The notes beneath the pieces are model-generated. The model saw nothing but the letters and a program-made list of their open reading frames with translations. It made no database searches and was not told the origin of the DNA. Below are positions 1 through 7,353 of a DNA stretch of 11,377 nucleotides, in pieces. The stretch spans positions 1-11,377 of the forward strand of contig CAMKTI010000051.1 of the NCBI GenBank assembly GCA_946415665.1. Reading direction: 5' to 3'. The position numbers and the translations under genes are program-made. Source of the DNA: an uncultured Clostridia bacterium. GTDB lineage: Bacteria > Bacillota > Clostridia > Lachnospirales > CAMVHY01. How positions within the stretch are numbered: the first letter of the stretch is position 1; each line of letters begins with the position of its first letter.

Positions 1-90
1 AATGAAAAATAATGTGTGTCAAGTGTTCTCAATTATTTTTTTTATCGGATTCTATAGCTGATTTTGTTTTTTTATTACAAAATAACATTC
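1..90. other. Left edge, no assignable gene
   Basis: This AT-rich stretch lies outside the IS element. A 19-codon frame from the ATG at 2 to a TGA at 59-61 has no visible ribosome binding site in the window. It could be the tail of a gene that begins upstream, but nothing supports that. No promoter, hairpin or RNA gene is visible. Confidence 0.4.
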
Positions 91-107
91 TAAAGAGTGT
101 TTACATG
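88..107 (+). repeat. Left terminal inverted repeat of the IS
   Basis: The sequence TTCTAAAGAGTGTTTACATG resembles the reverse complement of 846-865 at about 15 of 20 positions, with the core AGTGT.TACA. It lies just beyond the transposase stop codon at 116-118, where an IS5-family end is expected. Confidence 0.65.
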
Positions 108-862
108 AAAAAAATTTAAAAGAATGACAAATACATAAAGATATAACGAACACAAATAGAAGCGATGAAATCATCGAGTGTTTTAACGTATCGGTTGGCA
201 ATACTGCGACAACGCTTAAAAGCAAGGAAAGTATTCTCGATAATATGTCTAAAGCGATAAAGTTTACGATTATAACCACATTGTTCAAGCCTGTTGCGTT
301 TTGGAAAAATAACTGATTTCATATTTTGTACAGTGATATAAGACAAGAAAATTTCGTTGGTATCATAGCTCTGTCTGCAAAGACTAATTTTGCATCGAGA
401 TTTTTGAGCAAGTTAATAGCTTTTTTACAATCGGCACTCGTTCTCTCTGTAACGATAAATTTTACAGGCATACCGTGCTCATTAACGGCAAAGCTCACAT
501 CATCTTTCAGTATCTCAAATAATTTTTTCCACATGCCTTTTCGTTGCCATCGAATAAATCTTTGATGAACTGTACCCCACTTGCCATAATCCGGCGGCAA
601 ATCCCTCCACAGAGACTCTGTTTTTAGTATCCAAATAACTGCATTGATAAATTTTCGATTATCTTTGGCTATACCTCCACGTTGCCCAGGCCGACCTGTC
701 AGATGCAGCTCTATTAGCTTCCACTTTGCATCACTTATATCAAATCTACGATACGTTTTTTTTTTTTTATGTTTGTTTTGCTCCTATTTTTTATTTTTCT
801 CCGTTATACTTCATTTTGTAGTTTATTCCTCTTTTTTATCTTTTTTGTGTAGACACTATCTA
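91..862 (-). mobile_element. Degenerate IS5-family insertion sequence
   Basis: The element is bounded by imperfect inverted repeats (left 88-107, right 846-865, about 15 of 20 positions matching) and carries the remains of one IS5-family transposase on the minus strand. The trinucleotide CTA stands at both borders (90-92 and 860-862) and may be a target duplication, since IS5-family elements generate short ones. At about 770 bp it is shorter than the usual 830-900 bp, in line with the internal deletion inferred in the transposase. With catalytic sequence missing, a frameshift and no start codon, it should not move itself. It lies upstream of mreC and does not interrupt a recognisable gene. 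Confidence 0.8.
116..768 (-). pseudogene. IS5-family transposase, broken
   Basis: Three pieces in order make an IS5-type transposase. The N-terminal part (about 768-500) reads DISDAKWKLIELHLTGRPGQ and later GKWGTVHQRFIRWQRKGMWK, typical of the family. The middle part (about 500-369) reads NEHGMPVKFIVTE and LVFADRA, which holds the second catalytic Asp. The C-terminal part (about 366-116) reads PKRNRLEQ, then YRFRHIIENTFLAFKR, which holds the catalytic Glu. Three defects are visible. No ATG, GTG or TTG lies in frame upstream, where a run of 13 A precedes the first family-like residues. The motif around the first catalytic Asp (usually MIDA followed by a glycine-rich stretch) is absent between ILKDD and AVNEHG, implying an in-frame loss of roughly 40-45 codons near 493-500. 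One base is missing near 367-369, so RA(Y)DT is split between frames. The assignment is confident and the gene is almost certainly non-functional. Confidence 0.85.
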
Positions 863-865
863 AAA
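846..865 (-). repeat. Right terminal inverted repeat of the IS
   Basis: Read on the minus strand this is TTTTAGATAGTGTCTACACA, partner of the repeat at 88-107. It lies about 90 bases upstream of the degraded 5' end of the transposase. Confidence 0.65.
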
Positions 866-922
866 CAAACATAAATAAAAACGGATAAAATAAATTTTAG
901 GATATTCTTAATAAAATATCTA

Positions 923-931
923 TGGTATTAT
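923..931 (+). promoter_or_regulatory. Possible extended -10 promoter for mreC
   Basis: TGG followed by TATTAT (926-931) forms an extended -10 element. No good -35 hexamer lies 16-18 bases upstream. Transcription would start near 938, giving a leader of about 40 bases before mreC. It lies outside the IS, so mreC does not depend on the element for expression. Confidence 0.4.
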
Positions 932-978
932 TTTCTCGTATCAGATTTTAAATTTTTTTATTAAAAGGAAATACCAAA

Positions 979-1806
979 TTGAAATTTTTAAAGCGAAGAA
1001 AAAAATTGGCTCTTATTATATTTATAATTTGTTTTTGCTGTTTAATTTTTCTTGACCGAGCTTTAGGATTAGATTTTTTTGCTGATAGTTTGGGTTTTAT
1101 TTTTTTGCCTGTAGAAAAATTTTGTATTGAAACGTTTAATTGGAGCCAAAAGAAAATAATTTTTTTAAATAATATTTTTGAGATAGAAAACGAAAACATT
1201 AGATTAAAAGAAGAGGCAGAGCAAAATAATTTTGAAAAGCAAAGATATAAAATTTTGGAGCAAGAAAATCAAAAGTTAAATACGCTTTTGGAAATGAAAA
1301 ATAAATTTAATGCTTATGATTTGGTCGGAGCGAATGTAATTGCAAAAGATTCTGGCGGATGGTTTGATATTTTTTTAATAGATAAAGGTTTGAATGACGG
1401 AATAAAAAATAATATGGTTGTCTTAGCCAAAAATGGTTTGGCTGGGAAAATTATTGATTGCCAAAAAAATTTTTCTAAGGTGTTAAGTTTAATTGATGAA
1501 AAAAATTCCGTGAGTATAAAAAATTCAAGGACAGATGATTTAGGTTTTGTAAAGGGAAATTTAAAATTTAAAAATCAAGGTTTATGTCTAGTAGAATTTT
1601 TAAATGAGAATGCGGATTTAATTGAAGGCGATGAAATTGTAACTTCGCATTTGAGCGAAATTTATCCAAAGGGATTATTGGTTGGGCAAATAAAAAAGAT
1701 AAATTTAGATAATAACGAGAAAGAAATTGTTTTAGAACCCGCAAGCGATTTTAAAAATATTGAGTATGTTTTAATAATCAAGCAGCAGAAAAATTTGGAG
1801 GAATAA
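979..1806 (+). CDS. mreC: Cell shape-determining protein MreC
   Basis: MreC is a bitopic membrane protein that organises the elongasome, linking MreB and MreD to the penicillin-binding proteins that build the side wall. The 275-residue product has a basic cytoplasmic tip, one membrane helix (about residues 9-27), a charged coiled coil (about 65-108, rich in ENE, LKEE and LEQENQKL) and the extracytoplasmic beta domain (about 115-270). Family signatures include IAKDSGGWFDIFLIDKG, GLAGKI, SVSIKN and GDEIVTSHLSEIYPKG. Length is normal for the family. The start is TTG at 979, chosen because AAAGGA at 964-969 lies nine bases upstream and the N-terminus then begins with the expected basic residues and membrane helix. 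mreD starts three bases after its stop codon. No mreB lies in the window and the downstream wall genes often found in this cluster are absent. Confidence 0.93.
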   Translation: MKFLKRRKKLALIIFIICFCCLIFLDRALGLDFFADSLGFIFLPVEKFCIETFNWSQKKIIFLNNIFEIENENIRLKEEAEQNNFEKQRYKILEQENQKLNTLLEMKNKFNAYDLVGANVIAKDSGGWFDIFLIDKGLNDGIKNNMVVLAKNGLAGKIIDCQKNFSKVLSLIDEKNSVSIKNSRTDDLGFVKGNLKFKNQGLCLVEFLNENADLIEGDEIVTSHLSEIYPKGLLVGQIKKINLDNNEKEIVLEPASDFKNIEYVLIIKQQKNLEE

Positions 1807-1809
1807 TAT

Positions 1810-2319
1810 TTGAGATGGCTTTTTAATTTAGTTTTATTTGTATTTAGCTTTGGGTTTAATTTTGGTTTGCTTGATAAATTGGAATTGAATTATGTAAAAG
1901 CGGATTTTTTTTTGGTGATAATTATTGGTTTGGATGTATTGCGAAATGAAACTGAAAGTATATTGTTCGGTTTTTTTTGGGGTTTGACACGAGATATTTT
2001 TTTTGGTGAAAAAGCTTGTTTTTATGCGATTATCTATGCTGTGACCGGGTATTTATTTTGCAAGCCGTTTAAATATTTTTATCGAGAAAATTTTTTTATC
2101 CCGATGATATTAGTTTTTTTTGCGACAATTTTTTTTGATATAACGGGTTCAGTTTTTTATTACGGATTTAGTTTTTATAAATATTTTTTTTACGCACTGA
2201 ACAAAATCATTTTTCCAAAAGCAATTTATAACGTAGTTTTAATTTTATTTTTTTATCCGATTTTATATTACATAAATAAAAAAGTTGAAACCTTTGAAAA
2301 TAGATTTATCAAACGATAA
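1810..2319 (+). CDS. mreD: Rod shape-determining protein MreD
   Basis: MreD is the small polytopic partner of MreC in the elongasome. The 169-residue product is almost entirely hydrophobic, with about five membrane segments. It carries the family pattern of a polar KADFF segment followed by ESILFGFFWGLTRDIFFG (about residues 49-66), close to the usual GFxxGLxxDxFxG motif. The start is TTG at 1810, preceded by GGAGG at 1797-1801, which overlaps the last codons of mreC with an eight-base spacer. The two genes are therefore probably translationally coupled and co-transcribed. Phe and Ile content is extreme even for a membrane protein and follows the AT bias. Identification rests on position after mreC, topology and the motif, since MreD sequences are poorly conserved. 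Confidence 0.88.
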   Translation: MRWLFNLVLFVFSFGFNFGLLDKLELNYVKADFFLVIIIGLDVLRNETESILFGFFWGLTRDIFFGEKACFYAIIYAVTGYLFCKPFKYFYRENFFIPMILVFFATIFFDITGSVFYYGFSFYKYFFYALNKIIFPKAIYNVVLILFFYPILYYINKKVETFENRFIKR

Positions 2320-2350
2320 TAGTTTTTAGCATTATAAAAAATCTTTGCAA

Positions 2351-2390
2351 AAGAAAACGATCGATGTATCTCATATCAATCGTCTTTTTT
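2351..2390. terminator. Bidirectional terminator of mreCD and gene A
   Basis: The hairpin pairs ACGAT (2357-2361) with ATCGT (2379-2383) and GAT (2363-2365) with ATC (2375-2377), with one mismatch between the two stems. T6 follows on the plus strand. On the minus strand the tail is TTTTCTTTT. It lies between two converging genes. Confidence 0.75.
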
Positions 2391-2409
2391 CGTTTTAATT
2401 ATTTTTACA

Positions 2410-3723
2410 TTAATGATTATCAAATCCGTTGGGAGGACGAAGAAAAAAATAATTACCGATACCGCTATTTTGGCTTAAGTCCAAATAGATTATTTTGCCT
2501 TTATTGTTTTGTGCTATAGAATAAACCGATTTTATTTTTTCTTCCCCTGATTTTTTTAAATTTTTGATCCGGCAAGCAAAAAACACACAAACCGAACCGC
2601 CAGCAAAACAAAAACCAAAAACAATCCAAGACACAATTTTGGGCACAGCCAAAAAACTCAGCCCAACATTAAGTAATGCAACAAACGCGATAATAAATAA
2701 AATCACATAAACCAATCGCAATCGTAACAATTTTCTATCCGAATCATTGCTTGCATCTGCAACGATTTTTTCCGTGTTATTAAATTTTTGTTCAGTTTTT
2801 TGGGCATCTACATTTATAGATTCCATTTTTTTTAATTCAAATTTTCCATTTTCAAAACAAAGCGTAAGATTCTCCACGGATAATTTTTCCTTAAATTGCT
2901 TGACCGGATCAAACTCAGGATTTTGTTTTAAACGATCCGTAACATATTCGCCAAAACCTTTAACCTTAGATAACTTTGAGCGAAATTCTTCATACTCGAC
3001 ACCATCGATTAAAACATTTTTTATCGCTTGTTTGAAATTATTATTTGAATACGGATCATGGATAATTAAGTGACAAACTGTTTCAAATAAATAATCATTG
3101 TTTGTGCCGTTTTTGCATTTTTCAAAATCAACGCAATCAATAACATATTGTATAAATTTTTTCGGTGCTGAATCTTTTAACACATCAAAAACACTCAAAA
3201 AAAAATCCGTCATAATTATTGAGTTCTTAGGATTATCTACTTCTGTCTTGAGATTTTCATCCACCAAATTTAAAATCTGTTCTACCTGGCTTTGAGTTAA
3301 AGTATCACGAGTAAAAGCAGAAATCAGACATAAAGCACAAAATTTAGATATTTGTTTTACGTTATTATCTGTACGTTCAAGAAAATTTTGAACTTCTACT
3401 ATAAAATCATTAAAACATTCACTTTCTAAAAGTGATTTTTTTGCAGTTTGTAATATTTTTTGGACTGTATTATGTTTTAAAACGATCTCATTAAGCTTTT
3501 GTTGATTATCCGGCTCTAATAATTTGCTATATTTAATTTTCCAACGTTTGTCTTTTTCAATAATCAATTTCAGATATTTTACCTTTGCATTCTTTTTAGG
3601 AATGAATCTCTCATCTTTATATGTTATTATTATTGAACAGATATATCCACGTAGCTTTTTATCCAAATCCGGTTCCTTCGCTAAATCTTCAATTAATTTA
3701 TCAGTTTCATTTTTCTCAGACGT
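2410..3723 (-). CDS. Unknown gene A: soluble domain with C-terminal membrane hairpin
   Basis: I do not recognise this family. From the ACG at 3723 the product has 437 residues; from the TTG at 3666 it has 418. The first roughly 330 residues are hydrophilic, helix-rich and without a signal peptide, so probably cytoplasmic. Two hydrophobic helices follow (about 318-338 and 343-366, numbered from the TTG), then a short basic stretch and a tail ending PPNGFDNH. This suggests a protein anchored by a membrane hairpin with both ends inside. The frame stays open back to 3723. There SEKNETDKLIED follows an AAGGGGACGGAG ribosome binding site and a consensus promoter, and the segment aligns with the start of gene B. 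ACG at 3723 is therefore the preferred but non-standard start, perhaps a mutated ATG. TTG at 3666, with AAGGA eight bases upstream, is the alternative. Terminators separate it from neighbours on both sides. Confidence 0.7.
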   Translation of the reverse strand, partial: TSEKNETDKLIEDLAKEPDLDKKLRGYICSIIITYKDERFIPKKNAKVKYLKLIIEKDKRWKIKYSKLLEPDNQQKLNEIVLKHNTVQKILQTAKKSLLESECFNDFIVEVQNFLERTDNNVKQISKFCALCLISAFTRDTLTQSQVEQILNLVDENLKTEVDNPKNSIIMTDFFLSVFDVLKDSAPKKFIQYVIDCVDFEKCKNGTNNDYLFETVCHLIIHDPYSNNNFKQAIKNVLIDGVEYEEFRSKLSKVKGFGEYVTDRLKQNPEFDPVKQFKEKLSVENLTLCFENGKFELKKMESINVDAQKTEQKFNNTEKIVADASNDSDRKLLRLRLVYVILFIIAFVALLNVGLSFLAVPKIVSWIVFGFCFAGGSVCVFFACRIKNLKKSGEEKIKSVYSIAQNNKGKIIYLDLSQNSGIGNYFFLRPPNGFDNH

Positions 3724-3740
3724 ATTTCTCCGTCCCCTTG
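3721..3740 (-). promoter_or_regulatory. Ribosome binding site and ACG start of gene A
   Basis: Read on the minus strand, AAGGGGACGGAG is followed by AAAT and ACG in the frame of gene A. An in-frame TGA lies a short way upstream, so the frame begins here. No ATG, GTG or TTG in the right frame occurs within 18 codons downstream. The strong site suggests translation once began at this codon. Confidence 0.6.
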
Positions 3741-3768
3741 AATAAAATTTATTTGATCAATAGTTAAA

Positions 3769-3797
3769 ATTCTAAAACAAAAAATATTGCTTGTCAA
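3769..3797 (-). promoter_or_regulatory. Sigma-70-type promoter of gene A
   Basis: On the minus strand TTGACA (3797-3792), a 17-base spacer and TAGAAT (3774-3769) give a near-consensus vegetative promoter. The predicted start near 3762 leaves a 39-base leader before the ACG codon. The layout matches the promoter of gene B at 8572-8600. Confidence 0.8.
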
Positions 3798-3829
3798 GTA
3801 TATTTTTTTCGCGTAGTAAAACAAAATAC

Positions 3830-3861
3830 AAAAAAAACGACTGACAATTTTTGTATCAATC
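3830..3861 (-). terminator. Terminator of the LTA-synthase-like gene
   Basis: GATTGATACAA (3861-3851) pairs with TTGTCAGTC (3847-3839) with one mismatch and a two-base bulge. It is followed by C and T8 on the minus strand (3837-3830). It lies 15 bases beyond the stop codon at 3876 and upstream of the gene A promoter. Confidence 0.75.
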
Positions 3862-3875
3862 ATTTTTTATTTAAT

Positions 3876-5762
3876 TTATTCCGATAAAAAATTTTTTCCA
3901 AACACAGAATCATATTGCAAATTAAAATACATATTCTCTAAATTTCTATCTGGCATCGCGTCAAATTTTTTCCCGTTTCTATCAATACATAAATTTTCTT
4001 TCAGCGCACAAATTTTTTGATAAATCAGATTCATAAATTTAAATTTCAACGGCTTGTCAAAATTTAAATAATCCAAAAGACAATTGCTTAAAAAATACGG
4101 ACTAATATCACCCAAATTTATATTTTTGTTGTCGAAATTATTCCAAATCAAATCAGGTGTCGTATACATTTTATAAAAATCCTCTGCCGTCCAATTAGAA
4201 TTATCTTTGTCAGAAATATATTTTATGTTATAAAAAAACTCATAGCCTGAATTATTTAAAATTGGTAAATGATCTCCAAAAAATATAACAATGCTTGGCT
4301 CGGCAAAATTTTTTAGATAATCAGTTAATCTTTTTAATTCGCGATCGGCATCATTTATTCCATGCAAATAAGATTCCAACGATTCGATTTGTTTTTGATT
4401 TAAAAAATCACTTTCAGCTTTTATTTTATCCGGCTCCTGAAATTTATTTTTTTCAAACGGATAATGGTTTTCCATCGTAATCCCATACAAAAAAATCGGC
4501 TTATCCTTTGTTTCAAGAATATTAATTATCTGATCTGTAAAATATTTATCAGAAATAAAACTTCCTGCGAATTCAGCATCTTTCATATCTTCAGCACAAA
4601 TAAATTTATCAAAACCAAGTATTTTATAAACCTCTTTTCTGTTAAAAAAATTGCCGTCGTAAGTATGCAAACCAATTGTTTCATAGCCATTCTTTTTAAA
4701 AATTTTTGGGATGGTCTCTAAATTTTCATTGGCAAAATATTTTTTATAATCCTCATATGGAATTGCTCCCGGTTCAAAAAAATACATCGCATTGCAAGTA
4801 TTAAATTCATATTCAACATTACAAGTTGATCCGCCAAAAGACGGTGTAATTAAATTTCCAAAAATACTTTCGCTAGATAGATTTTTAAAATTCGGAATAG
4901 GCTCTTCAGAAAAATTAATATTACTCCAACGTGTTGGATCGGCAAAAGCTTCACTCATAATTATTATTACGTTTGGTTTTATATTTTTTTTGATTTTGTT
5001 TTTGACAAAAATATTTTGCTGATACTCTTGATTTATCTTGTCAGCAATTTTTTTTATCGTGTCACGATTATAATTCGCCGGCCTTAAATTATTTTTTTGC
5101 GCAGACATTGTATAAAATCCCATAATTGCTCCGTACTTATCATAAATTTGATTCGAAGTAAATTTAATTCTTGTATCTAAACCAAACAGTGGCATGATAT
5201 TTGTTCTCGAAAATGAACTGCGAAACATAAATAAAAAAGCAAGTACACTGGAAAAAAAGATTTTTACACGCGATTTAAATTTAAATTTCATCTTGCTTTT
5301 CTTGTAACAAAAAAATAATGTGCATACTAAAAAAAATATTATCGTTGGCACAACAATTATTCTGTGATGAAATTTTAACCTAGCAAAACTATTTATGCTT
5401 TGAAAACTTTTAAAGAAATTTAAATCAGACGGAACAAAAACCCAGCCTGTAATTTCCCGGCGATAAAAATTCATGAGATAAAAAAAATATAGAACTAAAC
5501 TTAAAATAAAGCTGCTTAAAAACAAATTATTGCTAAGTGAAAAAAATATTGTCCAAAGAAAAAAAATTGCAAGACAAGACAAAAAAACAAAATTGGGCTG
5601 CGTAAAAATTTTTAAATATGCATCAATAATATTTTTTGTGTTTAAAATTTCTAGCGTCAAAAATAATCCAACCACAAAAAAAAACAAACCCAAACCAAAA
5701 AAAAATTTTTTATGTTTCATAAACACATCAAATGATTTTTTTGATTTCAAGATAAAACACAA
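3876..5762 (-). CDS. LTA synthase-like sulfatase-fold membrane enzyme
   Basis: Enzymes of this family transfer glycerol phosphate from phosphatidylglycerol to build lipoteichoic acid or related polymers on the outer face of the membrane. The 628-residue product has four to five N-terminal membrane segments (about 20-40, 57-100, 133-153, 168-182), a linker and an extracytoplasmic sulfatase-like domain (about 260-560). Visible active-site elements are KPNVIIIMSEAF with Glu271 (metal ligand), FGGSTCN with Thr313 (expected nucleophile), ITMENHYPF with His433, and FFGDHLP with Asp497 and His498. Length is close to that of LtaS. The start is uncertain. TTG at 5762 gives the longest frame but has AAGG directly against it; TTG at 5750 and ATG at 5720 are alternatives, and all keep the first membrane helix. 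It stands alone, divergent from glyS. The MSEAF-type motif could also fit a phosphoglycerol transferase acting on another polymer, so no symbol is given. Confidence 0.85.
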   Translation of the reverse strand: MCFILKSKKSFDVFMKHKKFFFGLGLFFFVVGLFLTLEILNTKNIIDAYLKIFTQPNFVFLSCLAIFFLWTIFFSLSNNLFLSSFILSLVLYFFYLMNFYRREITGWVFVPSDLNFFKSFQSINSFARLKFHHRIIVVPTIIFFLVCTLFFCYKKSKMKFKFKSRVKIFFSSVLAFLFMFRSSFSRTNIMPLFGLDTRIKFTSNQIYDKYGAIMGFYTMSAQKNNLRPANYNRDTIKKIADKINQEYQQNIFVKNKIKKNIKPNVIIIMSEAFADPTRWSNINFSEEPIPNFKNLSSESIFGNLITPSFGGSTCNVEYEFNTCNAMYFFEPGAIPYEDYKKYFANENLETIPKIFKKNGYETIGLHTYDGNFFNRKEVYKILGFDKFICAEDMKDAEFAGSFISDKYFTDQIINILETKDKPIFLYGITMENHYPFEKNKFQEPDKIKAESDFLNQKQIESLESYLHGINDADRELKRLTDYLKNFAEPSIVIFFGDHLPILNNSGYEFFYNIKYISDKDNSNWTAEDFYKMYTTPDLIWNNFDNKNINLGDISPYFLSNCLLDYLNFDKPLKFKFMNLIYQKICALKENLCIDRNGKKFDAMPDRNLENMYFNLQYDSVFGKNFLSE

Positions 5763-5808
5763 CCTTATGTTAAATTAATTTATTCGTTTATAAAATTTGA
5801 ACCTGCGC

Positions 5809-5817
5809 ATTATAACA
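5809..5817 (-). promoter_or_regulatory. Extended -10 promoter of the LTA-synthase-like gene
   Basis: On the minus strand TGT followed by TATAAT (5814-5809) is a perfect extended -10. No good -35 is visible, since the expected position is an A-run. Transcription would begin near 5802, about 40 bases before the longest start. Confidence 0.55.
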
Positions 5818-5842
5818 TTTTTAAAAAATTATTTTTTACATG

Positions 5843-5862
5843 TGCTATCATAAAATTTGGAG
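5843..5862 (+). promoter_or_regulatory. Possible glyS promoter and ribosome binding site
   Basis: TGC followed by TATCAT (5846-5851) resembles an extended -10, and GGAG at 5859-5862 is the ribosome binding site nine bases before the ATG. This -10 would put the transcript start almost on the binding site, so the true promoter may lie further upstream. There is no room for a T-box leader. Confidence 0.35.
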
Positions 5863-5871
5863 TTGATAAAA

Positions 5872-7248
5872 ATGAAGAATAATCTTGAAAAAATAGTAGC
5901 GCTGTCAAAAAATCGCGGTTTTATTTTTCCAGGTTCAGAAATTTATGGAGGTTTGGCAAATACTTGGGATTATGGTCCGCTTGGAATTGAATTAAAAAAT
6001 AATATAAAAAAAGCCTGGTGGAAAAAATTTATCCAGGAGCAAATTTTTAATTTTGGAATTGACAGTTCGATTTTATTAAATCCTGAAGTTTGGAATGCAT
6101 CAGGACATTTAAATAATTTTTCGGATCCATTAATAGATTGCAAAAATTGCAAATCAAGATTTCGTGCTGATCATTTGATCGAAAATTTTTTGAAAGAAAA
6201 AAATATAAAAGAAAATATTAATGGCTGGGATAACAAAAAATTATTTGATTTTGTTTGCGAGAATAATATTAAATGTCCGGAATGCAGCGCAAATAATTTT
6301 ACGGAAATAAGAAATTTTAATCTCATGTTTAAAACTTTTATGGGCGTTACTGATGAAAATAAAATTATTTATTTGCGACCGGAAACTGCTCAAGGGATTT
6401 TTATAAATTTTAATAATGTCTTGAGAACAACGAGAAAAAAATTGCCGTTCGGAATAGGACAAATTGGAAAATCTTTTCGCAATGAGATAACGCCGGGAAA
6501 TTTTATTTTTAGAACGCGTGAATTTGAACAAATGGAGCTTGAATTTTTTTGCGAGGCACAAGAAAGTAAAAAATGGTTTGATTATTGGCGAGAGTTTTGT
6601 TTTAAATGGCTTTTAGAATTAAATTTGTCAGAAAAAAATTTGAAAATACGCGATCATGAAAAAGAAGAATTATCGCATTATAGTAATGCAACGAGCGATA
6701 TAGAATATTTTTTCCCGTTTGGATGGGGAGAACTTTGGGGGATTGCTGATCGTGGAAATTTTGACTTGTCGCAACATGAAAAATTTTCGCACCAAGAAAT
6801 AAAATATTTTGATGCGCAGACAAATCAAAAATTTGTTCCGAATTGTATAGAGCCGTCAGTCGGAGTCGATCGTTTGACTTTGGCATTTTTATGTGACGCT
6901 TATCATGAAGAAAAATTAGAAAATGATTCGCGTGTTGTTTTAAAATTGCATCCAAGTTTAGCGCCAATTAAAATTGCTGTTTTGCCGTTATCAAAAAAAT
7001 TAAGTCCGGAAGCAATAAAAATTTATTATTTGTTGAGCAAATATTTTTTCTGTGATTTTGATGATACGGGATCAATTGGAAAACGTTACAGGAGACAAGA
7101 TGAAATCGGCACACCATTTTGTTTGACTTACGATTTTGATTCACAAAGTGATAATTCTGTTACGATTCGCGATCGTGATTCAATGCAACAAAAAAGGATA
7201 AAAATAGATGATTTAGTTAGTGTTTTACAAAATAAATTTTTGTATTAA
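5872..7248 (+). CDS. glyS: Glycyl-tRNA synthetase, single-chain type
   Basis: The enzyme charges tRNA-Gly with glycine in the cytoplasm. This is the homodimeric, eukaryote-like type found in many Firmicutes, not the two-subunit GlyQ/GlyS form. The 458-residue product shows the N-terminal signature RGFIFPGSEIYGG and TWDYGPLG. A zinc-binding insertion follows, with CxxC pairs at Cys90/Cys93 and Cys135/Cys138. Next come YLRPETAQGIF, class II motif 2 (FRNEITPGNFIFRTREFEQMEL, from about 202) and motif 3 (GVDRLTLAFL, from about 331). The C-terminal anticodon-binding domain (about 365-458) includes GKRYRRQDEIGTPFC. All expected parts are present, so it should be functional. The start is ATG at 5872, nine bases after GGAG; an in-frame TTG at 5857 has no binding site. 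It is transcribed alone, divergent from the LTA-synthase-like gene, and ends at a strong hairpin shared with gene B. Confidence 0.96.
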   Translation: MKNNLEKIVALSKNRGFIFPGSEIYGGLANTWDYGPLGIELKNNIKKAWWKKFIQEQIFNFGIDSSILLNPEVWNASGHLNNFSDPLIDCKNCKSRFRADHLIENFLKEKNIKENINGWDNKKLFDFVCENNIKCPECSANNFTEIRNFNLMFKTFMGVTDENKIIYLRPETAQGIFINFNNVLRTTRKKLPFGIGQIGKSFRNEITPGNFIFRTREFEQMELEFFCEAQESKKWFDYWREFCFKWLLELNLSEKNLKIRDHEKEELSHYSNATSDIEYFFPFGWGELWGIADRGNFDLSQHEKFSHQEIKYFDAQTNQKFVPNCIEPSVGVDRLTLAFLCDAYHEEKLENDSRVVLKLHPSLAPIKIAVLPLSKKLSPEAIKIYYLLSKYFFCDFDDTGSIGKRYRRQDEIGTPFCLTYDFDSQSDNSVTIRDRDSMQQKRIKIDDLVSVLQNKFLY

Positions 7249-7270
7249 AACTGGTTATGTGATTTTAATG

Positions 7271-7330
7271 TAAAAATTTTTTAGCACATAAAAAAGACCG
7301 AGCCATAAAATTTATGACTCGGCTTTTTGT
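7271..7330. terminator. Bidirectional terminator between glyS and gene B
   Basis: The hairpin 7298-7322 pairs CCGAG with CTCGG and CATAAA with TTTATG, with a C/A mismatch between the stems. A-rich sequence precedes it and CTTTTTG follows, so it can act for both converging genes. The whole module, including its AT-rich upstream flank, reappears in altered form at 8603-8662. Confidence 0.85.
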
Positions 7331-7353
7331 TTACTATTGATTAAACATAAATC

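Noticed and set aside
2..61. Small frame at the left edge coding about 19 residues
   Set aside because: Too short, with no visible ribosome binding site; possibly chance or the end of a gene outside the window.
2747..3295. Plus-strand frames inside gene A
   Set aside because: No ribosome binding sites, no family resemblance, and gene A has its own promoter and terminator.
5763..5871. T-box or other riboswitch before glyS
   Set aside because: The gap is too short and no T-box sequence or terminator-antiterminator pair is visible.
6241..6967. Two long minus-strand frames inside glyS
   Set aside because: They lie antisense to a fully conserved synthetase, have no ribosome binding sites and resemble no family; AT-rich codons produce such shadows.
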